DNA of 64,000 nucleotides. Origin: Nocardiopsis flavescens (GTDB taxonomy: Bacteria > Actinomycetota > Actinomycetes > Streptosporangiales > Streptosporangiaceae). Location of the stretch: contig NZ_FQZK01000001.1 of assembly GCF_900141985.1 (NCBI RefSeq), positions 531,663 through 595,662 on the forward strand, written 5' to 3'. The stretch's first letter is position 1. Each line of letters begins with the position of its first letter. This document shows, piece by piece, positions 59,551-64,000 of the stretch. The notes beneath the pieces are model-generated. The model was given only the letters and a program-made list of their open reading frames with translations, ran no database searches and was not told the origin of the DNA. A program made the translations under genes and the position numbers.

Positions 59551-60948
59551 TCAACCCCCCGGGCGTCCGCCCACCGCCGGTCCGGCCAGGGGCTCGGCGG
59601 CCACGTCGGCGATCACCCGGCTGGGCTTGCCGGACATGGCCGAGGCCACCCACCGGTCCACCCCCGGCAGCGCCGCCAGGCGCAGCACCATGCGGCGCAG
59701 CCGCAGCCGCAGGACGGTGTCGGGCAGGAACCAGGCGGTCCCGGTGAGGGCCGCACGCTGGCGCTCCTCCACCACGGGACGCCACCGCGCCTCGTAGCGC
59801 GCCACCCCCTCCCCCACCGTGGCCGCCCGCGCCAACTCCTCCGCCAGCACGAACGCCCCGCCCACCCCCATCGAGGCGCCCTGCCCGGCCAGCAGCGACA
59901 CCGCCTGTGAGGCGTCCCCCAGCAGCACCACCCGCCCCCGCGACCAGGAGTCCATCCGCACCTGGGCCACGTGGTCGTAGTAGACGTGCTCGGGCCCGGG
60001 GCACCGCTCCAGCGCCCGCGGCACCTCCCAGCCCAGGCCGGCGCAGGCCTCGCGCAGGGCCCGGCGGGGGTCCCGGGGCAGGGTGGTCTCCCGGCTGCGG
60101 TGCACGGTGAAGATCGCCACCCGGTCCCCCGCCAGGGCGTAGAACCCCATCTGCGCGCCCAGGCTGTCGGTGAGCACGAACCGGCCGCGGAGGCGCTCGT
60201 GCAGCCCGGCGTCCTCGAAGACGAAGGCCCCCGTGTGGAAGCCCAGGTGGACCAGGTGGTCCTCCTCGGGGCCGAAGACCAGGCCCCGCACGGTGGAGTG
60301 GACGCCGTCGGCGCCCGCGATCAGGTCGGCCTCCAGGGCGCGGCCATCGGAGAGCCGCGCCGCGACGCCGTCGACGCGCTCCTCCACGCCGGTCAGCGCG
60401 GCGCCGTAGACGAGGTCGACGCCCTCGGGCAGGGATTCGCGCAGGGTGCGTTCGAGGTCGGGGCGCATGATCGAGACCAGGTCGCCGCCCATGGCCTGGG
60501 CGAAGCGCTCGAACCCCATCGAGGCGCGGCGCCGGCCCCGCTCGTCCACGAGGACGGCTTCGGAGACGCGGTGGCCCAGCTCCCGGATGCGGGGCAGGAG
60601 CCCCATCTCCCGGGCCGCGTCCAGGCCGGGGCCGAAGAAGTCGATCATGTAGCCCTGCGGGCGTGGTCCCGGGGCGCGTTCGACGACGGTGACCCGCCAC
60701 CCGTGGTGGGCCAGGCGGCGGGCCAGGGCCAGCCCCGCGATGCCCGCTCCGGCGACCACGGCGTGCGGCGTGCCGGAGCCGCGGAACGCGCCTACGGAGG
60801 CCGGCGCGCCGGGGTCGGTTTCGGTGCCGGAGTCGGCGGGTGTGCCGGGGGCCTCGGGTGCGCCGGGGGTTCCCGGCGCACCGAAGGCGTCGGGTGTGCC
60901 AGAGGCGCCGGGTGTGCCAGAGGCGCCGGGTGTGCCGGAAGTGCTCAA
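59551..60948 (-). CDS. FAD-dependent monooxygenase with Gly/Pro/Ala-repeat N-terminus
   Basis: A 465-residue class A flavin monooxygenase. Residues ~1-55 are a low-complexity collagen-like run of SGTPGA/SGTPDA units encoded by near-identical repeats. The enzyme proper starts HAVVAGAGIAGLALARRLAHHGWRVTVVER (FAD Rossmann), then ADLIAGADGVHSTVRG (DG motif), and GRVVLLGDASQAVSLLAGQG (GD motif). It resembles TetX/UbiH-like enzymes. The start is TTG at 60948, overlapping the tetR stop (TTGA) with GAGGAG upstream, so it is translationally coupled to its regulator. Substrate unknown; drug or aromatic oxidation is possible. Confidence 0.88.
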   Translation of the reverse strand: MSTSGTPGASGTPGASGTPDAFGAPGTPGAPEAPGTPADSGTETDPGAPASVGAFRGSGTPHAVVAGAGIAGLALARRLAHHGWRVTVVERAPGPRPQGYMIDFFGPGLDAAREMGLLPRIRELGHRVSEAVLVDERGRRRASMGFERFAQAMGGDLVSIMRPDLERTLRESLPEGVDLVYGAALTGVEERVDGVAARLSDGRALEADLIAGADGVHSTVRGLVFGPEEDHLVHLGFHTGAFVFEDAGLHERLRGRFVLTDSLGAQMGFYALAGDRVAIFTVHRSRETTLPRDPRRALREACAGLGWEVPRALERCPGPEHVYYDHVAQVRMDSWSRGRVVLLGDASQAVSLLAGQGASMGVGGAFVLAEELARAATVGEGVARYEARWRPVVEERQRAALTGTAWFLPDTVLRLRLRRMVLRLAALPGVDRWVASAMSGKPSRVIADVAAEPLAGPAVGGRPGG

Positions 60949-61514
60949 CGTTGCTCCTCAACGGCTCCGGTCAGGAGCCTGCGCAGAACGGGGACGGCGG
61001 CCTCGGCGGCCAGGGAGGGGTCCAGGGGTCGGTGCAGCATGAGCCCGTCCACGGCCGAGGCCAGGACACGGGCGGTGGTGTCGGGTTCGGGGACGCCGAT
61101 GGAGCGCATCCAGTCGGCGAGCAGGGCGCGGAAGTCGGCCAGGAGCCCGGTGAGGGCCCGGTGGAGTTCCTCGTCGCGCCCGGCGGCGAGGTAGGCCTCG
61201 GTGAACAGGACCGAGGTGGGGTCGTCGCCGGAGTAGGCGTCGAGGGAGCCGAGGAGGAGGTCCAGGCCCTGTTGCGCGGAGGCGCCGGACAGGTGGGCGG
61301 CGCCCTCGTGGACCACGGCGGACATGGTGCGCAGGGCGGCCTCGTTGAGCAGCTCCCGCAGGGACGGGAAGTGGTAGTGGACCAGGCCGGGCCCCACGCC
61401 GGCGCGTTCGGCCAGGACGCGCGTGCTCACCCCGGCCCAGCCGCGCTCGGCGATGAGTGCGGCGGCAGCGGTGAGCAGGCGCTCGCGGACCTCCTGCGCG
61501 CGCTGTGTGGCCAT
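60945..61514 (-). CDS. TetR-family regulator (coupled to flavin monooxygenase)
   Basis: A 189-residue TetR protein. The HTH is VRERLLTAAAALIAERGWAGVSTRVLAERAGVGPGLVHYHF, the canonical form with the HYHF recognition end. The ligand domain has a TetR_C-like middle (SVLFTEAYLAAGRDEELHRAL). ATG at 61514 after GGGAGGGAC is preferred over an in-frame ATG at 61532. Its gene precedes and overlaps that of the monooxygenase, so it likely autorepresses the pair and senses the monooxygenase substrate. Confidence 0.92.
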   Translation of the reverse strand: MATQRAQEVRERLLTAAAALIAERGWAGVSTRVLAERAGVGPGLVHYHFPSLRELLNEAALRTMSAVVHEGAAHLSGASAQQGLDLLLGSLDAYSGDDPTSVLFTEAYLAAGRDEELHRALTGLLADFRALLADWMRSIGVPEPDTTARVLASAVDGLMLHRPLDPSLAAEAAVPVLRRLLTGAVEEQR

Positions 61515-61548
61515 GTGTCCCTCCCGGTTCATGATTTGGGCGATCGCC

Positions 61549-61564
61549 TTGGGCGAGTGCCCAA
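61549..61564. promoter_or_regulatory. Dyad upstream of tetR/monooxygenase
   Basis: TTGGGCGAGTGCCCAA: TTGGGC arms around GAGT, 35 bases before the tetR start. A related half-site (TTGGGCGATCGCC) lies just left of it. This is a likely operator for the adjacent TetR. Confidence 0.6.
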
Positions 61565-61741
61565 TTTCGAGGATGCCACATCCTCCGGGGATTTCAACCC
61601 CTCGTGCCGCCCCCGGCGGACGGGGGCCCGGGGCCCGTGGAGCGGGCCGGGCGCGCCAGGTGAACACCGGGCACGCCGGGCGCGCACCGGACGCGCGGCG
61701 TGGACCGGTCCCCGCGTGACACCGTCAACTACGATGGCGCC

Positions 61742-62335
61742 GTGGTCACGCGATCTGAATCCGCCGCGGCAACGCGGAGCGCCCTGGTGCGCGCAGCGTC
61801 CGAACTGCTGGACGAGGGCGGGCCCGAGGCGGTGACGCTGCGGGCGGTGGGCGCCCGGGCGGGGGTCTCGCGCGGGGCGCCCTACGGCCACTTCGAGGAC
61901 AAGGCGCACCTGCTGGCCGAACTCGCCGTCGACGCCTGGTCGTCCCTGGCGGACACCGTGGAGCGGCTGCGCGCGGACGAGGACGCCACGGCGCGGGTCC
62001 GGCTGGAGCGGGCCGTCCTGGCGCTGATCGGCGTGGCCCGCAGCAGGCCGCACGTGTACGCGCTGATGTTCGCCGCCCCGGCGGACGACCCCGTGTCGGT
62101 CCGCGCCGCCGAACGCCTCCAGGACCAGTTCCTTGCGCTGGTCGCCGACGTGGTCGGCGAGGCGCAGGCCCGCGGGCGCGGCGCCCTGGTGATGGCGGGC
62201 GCGCACGGGATCGCGGGACTGGAGCTGAGCGGGCACCTCGCGCGGGAGAAGTGGGGGGTCGGGGTGGACGACCTGGTGCACATGCTCGTCGAGGGCCTGC
62301 GGCCGGAGGCTCCGGAGCTCGGCACGGAGGTTTGA
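61742..62335 (+). CDS. TetR/AcrR-family regulator
   Basis: A 197-residue TetR-type protein. The HTH is RSALVRAASELLDEGGPEAVTLRAVGARAGVSRGAPYGHF, with the GHFxDK continuation EDKAHLLAELA. The C-terminal half fits TetR_C_33/WHG-like domains (MFAAPADDPVSVRAAERLQDQFLALV). GTG at 61742, preceded by a -10-like TACGAT, so the transcript may be leaderless. It is followed by the NTF2-like gene on the same strand, 311 bases away, whose promoter has a TetR-like dyad. Confidence 0.9.
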   Translation: MVTRSESAAATRSALVRAASELLDEGGPEAVTLRAVGARAGVSRGAPYGHFEDKAHLLAELAVDAWSSLADTVERLRADEDATARVRLERAVLALIGVARSRPHVYALMFAAPADDPVSVRAAERLQDQFLALVADVVGEAQARGRGALVMAGAHGIAGLELSGHLAREKWGVGVDDLVHMLVEGLRPEAPELGTEV

Positions 62336-62646
62336 GCCGCGCCGGTCCGGCACGGACGACGGCGGCAGGCGGCGCCCTCGCCCACGGGAGCCCTTGAGGG
62401 CCCGGGGCTTCGACGCGGCGCGCCGACACGCGCACCCGGCGTCCGTACGGCGGGGACACGCCGGGGCGCGGCACTTCAGGTCCCCTCCGAGGGGGCGCCC
62501 AGGGCGGTACGCGCGAGGTGTCCCCGGTGTCCCCGTCGTCTCCGCGGTTCGCCGCGCCCTCGTTCTCCCGTGCCGCCGGTCCGCCCCAGCCGCTCCGCAC
62601 CACCATTCACTTGACAATGTCATCTGAATGGCGCACCGTGGTTCAT
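62336..62646. other. Intergenic region with promoter of NTF2-like gene
   Basis: About 310 bases. Most is GC-rich with no gene. At the right end TTGACA (62611-62616) overlaps the dyad TGACAATGTCA (62612-62622), 25 bases before the start, which looks like a -35 element under repressor control by a TetR-type protein. Confidence 0.55.
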
Positions 62647-63138
62647 ATGACACAGTCACATGAAATTTCAGCGGACGACACCCGCCTCCGGCACCTGCTG
62701 GACCGGGCCGAGATCAGCGATGTGCAGCTCCGCTACGCCACGGGGACCGACTCCCGGGACTGGGAGCTGTTCCGCAGCTGCTTCACCGACGAGGTGGAGG
62801 TGGACTTCAGCGACGGCTTCGGACAGCCCGTGATGCGGCTCGCGGCCGACGACTGGGTCCGGGGGACGGCGCCGCGGATGGAGTCGTTCAAGGCGACGCA
62901 GCACATGATCACGAACCAGGTGGTCACGTTCGACGACGATGACCACGCCACGTGCGTCGCGTACGTCCGGGCGGGCCACCACCTGCCGAACGACACCGGG
63001 GGCGGCGAGCAGACGGTGTACGGGTACTACACGAACCGGTTCGAGCGCACCGAGCGGGGGTGGAGGATCGCGAAGCTCAAACTGACGGCCCTGTGGATGA
63101 CGGGGAACTTCGGGATCTTCCAGACGGCCCTCACCTGA
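62647..63138 (+). CDS. SnoaL/NTF2-like protein
   Basis: A 163-residue NTF2-fold protein: a helical start ADDTRLRHLLDRAEISDVQLRYATGTDSRDWELFRSCFTDEVEVDFSDGFG and then the curved sheet (HMITNQVVTFDDDDHATCVAYVRAGHHL, VYGYYTNRFERTERGWRIAKLKLTALWM). The Asp in TGTDSRDWE and the His in TQHMITNQ match positions used by SnoaL_4 and scytalone-dehydratase-like enzymes, which cyclise or dehydrate small aromatics. ATG at 62647 in an AT-rich pocket; the rest of the start region is promoter-like. Confidence 0.85.
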   Translation: MTQSHEISADDTRLRHLLDRAEISDVQLRYATGTDSRDWELFRSCFTDEVEVDFSDGFGQPVMRLAADDWVRGTAPRMESFKATQHMITNQVVTFDDDDHATCVAYVRAGHHLPNDTGGGEQTVYGYYTNRFERTERGWRIAKLKLTALWMTGNFGIFQTALT

Positions 63139-63840
63139 GGGGGCCGCCGGGCCGGTGTGGACGCCGGTACCGCCGCCGGCGCTCCACGCGGGAAGGTCAG
63201 TCCACGTGCGCCGGGCCGGGGACGCCCAGTGCCGGTGCAGCAGGGCGATCTGTTCGGGCAGCACCCGCGCCACGGACAGCTCCGGGAGGTCGTCGACGTC
63301 GAACCAAGCGATCTCGCTGGTCTCGTTGCTGGTGAAGGCGGGGTCGGGGTCGGCCAGGGGCTCGCAGACGAAGAGGAGCTTGTAGATGTGGCGGTCGTAG
63401 ACCGGCACGTGCGGCCACAGGTGCCGGTCGAGGACCCCGGCGATGTGGGCCGCCCGGACGGGGACGCCCGCCTCCTCCAGGACCTCGCGCTCGACGGCCT
63501 GCCTGGGGCTCTCCAGGATGTCGCACCAGCCGCCGGGCAGGGACCAGAGGTGGGCGTCCGCGACCTCGCGGACGAGCAGGACCCGGCCGGAGCCGTCGAA
63601 GACGCCGCCGCGCACGTCGAGCTTGGGGGTGGTGTACCCGGCGACGATGGCTGTATGGCGGTCGTAGGCGGGGAGTTCGTCGGAGGAGACCGTCTGCATC
63701 AGGTCGCGGGCGAGGGCGCCGATGCGGTGGAAGCGCTCGATGTCGAAGGCGTCCGTGCAGTAGGCGAGCCCTGACTCCGCCTGCGCGGTGAGCTCCATCG
63801 CGATACGCCGGAGGTGTTCGGAGGGTGTCGGGGCACTCAT
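62668..63840 (-). CDS. NUDIX hydrolase with abnormal C-terminal extension
   Basis: The first ~205 residues are a normal NUDIX protein with an N-terminal helical domain (EHLRRIAMELTAQAESGLAYCTDAFDIERFHRIG). The NUDIX box is GGWCDILESPRQAVEREVLE followed by EAG, and the protein continues to RVLPEQIALLHRHWASP. Here relatives usually stop within a few residues. Instead the frame stays open for about 180 more codons, running antisense through almost all of the NTF2-like gene to a stop at 62668. The extension is low-complexity and Arg/Pro-rich. A stop in the neighbouring frame at about 63197 suggests a recent frameshift or lost stop. The catalytic part looks intact. ATG at 63840. Confidence 0.75.
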   Translation of the reverse strand: MSAPTPSEHLRRIAMELTAQAESGLAYCTDAFDIERFHRIGALARDLMQTVSSDELPAYDRHTAIVAGYTTPKLDVRGGVFDGSGRVLLVREVADAHLWSLPGGWCDILESPRQAVEREVLEEAGVPVRAAHIAGVLDRHLWPHVPVYDRHIYKLLFVCEPLADPDPAFTSNETSEIAWFDVDDLPELSVARVLPEQIALLHRHWASPARRTWTDLPAWSAGGGTGVHTGPAAPSGEGRLEDPEVPRHPQGRQFELRDPPPPLGALEPVRVVPVHRLLAAPGVVRQVVARPDVRDARGVVIVVERDHLVRDHVLRRLERLHPRRRPPDPVVGREPHHGLSEAVAEVHLHLVGEAAAEQLPVPGVGPRGVAELHIADLGPVQQVPEAGVVR

Positions 63841-63910
63841 GCCCGCCGAGTCTAGCCAGGGGTGTGCGGAGGGGGGAGTTCGGTGGGACCCGGTCGGCGT
63901 GCCAGGCCCC

Positions 63911-64000
63911 GTCCCCATCCCCGCGATAGCGGGGAGCAGTCGACCACCGGCCACGTCGCCGCGGTGCCCCGGGGTCCATCCCCGCGTGCGCGGGGAGCAG
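63911..64000 (-). CRISPR. Type I-E CRISPR array 2, leader-distal end (runs off window)
   Basis: Two 29-base repeats, 63911-63939 and 63972-64000, around one 32-base spacer. The second is identical to the array 1 repeat; the first is degenerate (CGATAG in the loop). As in array 1, the worn repeat is on the left, so this array is also read on the minus strand and its newer end lies right of the window. Confidence 0.93.

Noticed and set aside
1..64000. tRNA, rRNA, transposases, integrases and cas genes
   Set aside because: Looked for and not found. No cloverleaf-like run, no DDE or tyrosine-recombinase signature and no Cas3/Cascade protein was recognised in any frame.

Overview
The window is very GC-rich (roughly 72-74% by eye), uses many GTG and some TTG starts, and packs genes with GTGA/ATGA overlaps. 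It carries mycothiol-linked DinB-fold proteins, a SARP/AfsR-type regulator and a type I-E CRISPR repeat. This fits a chromosomal segment of an actinomycete, most like Nocardiopsis or a near relative; the genus is an inference from gene content only.

Layout. 1-13 kb: end of a phosphotransferase gene, a membrane protein with a SecD-like extracytoplasmic domain, a HAD hydrolase, a DnaE2-type polymerase behind a near-perfect SOS box, a DUF2306 membrane protein, a NarL-type response regulator next to a kinase reduced to its ATPase domain, a YqeY-like protein, a mycothiol-type DinB protein, a DUF4241-like protein and an MFS exporter. 13-20.5 kb: a homogentisate operon on the minus strand (metallo-hydrolase, FAD hydroxylase, hmgA, an unknown protein, fahA) facing a divergent MarR regulator. 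20.6-28.3 kb: a PLP enzyme, three eis-type acetyltransferase copies (the middle one a relic with a large internal deletion), a GlcNAc-type kinase, an iron-boxed siderophore-interacting protein and a GH19 chitinase with a DasR-like site in its promoter. 28.5-36 kb: flavin disulfide reductase, TRIC channel, LysR/threonine dehydratase pair, an FHA-flavin monooxygenase fusion and an acyltransferase. 36.4-45 kb: DinB protein, a three-subunit molybdenum hydroxylase of the PaoABC type, a DHA2 exporter, MsrA and glycerol dehydrogenase. 45-55 kb: small proteins, an NB-ARC/TPR protein, then a SARP-NB-ARC-TPR regulator with a 33-codon hydrophobic ORF and a translationally coupled gene pair that carries direct repeats in its upstream region. 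55.8-64 kb: a PadR/DUF1048/DUF1048 operon, a CRISPR array of 12 repeats, a small block of catabolic/regulatory genes (two NUDIX, PhyH, flavin monooxygenase, two TetR, NTF2-like) and the first repeats of a second array at the right edge. No cas gene lies in the window.

How genes work together. The best-supported pathway is aromatic ring cleavage through homogentisate, with an unassigned protein encoded where a maleylacetoacetate isomerase gene would be expected. Chitinase and GlcNAc-type kinase suggest chitin use. The part with most room for novelty is 49.8-55.2 kb: a large AfsR-like regulator, a tiny hydrophobic ORF whose start codon lies inside a 14-bp palindrome, and a coupled two-gene operon behind three GCAAGGAG direct repeats. 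No transposase, tRNA or rRNA was recognised.
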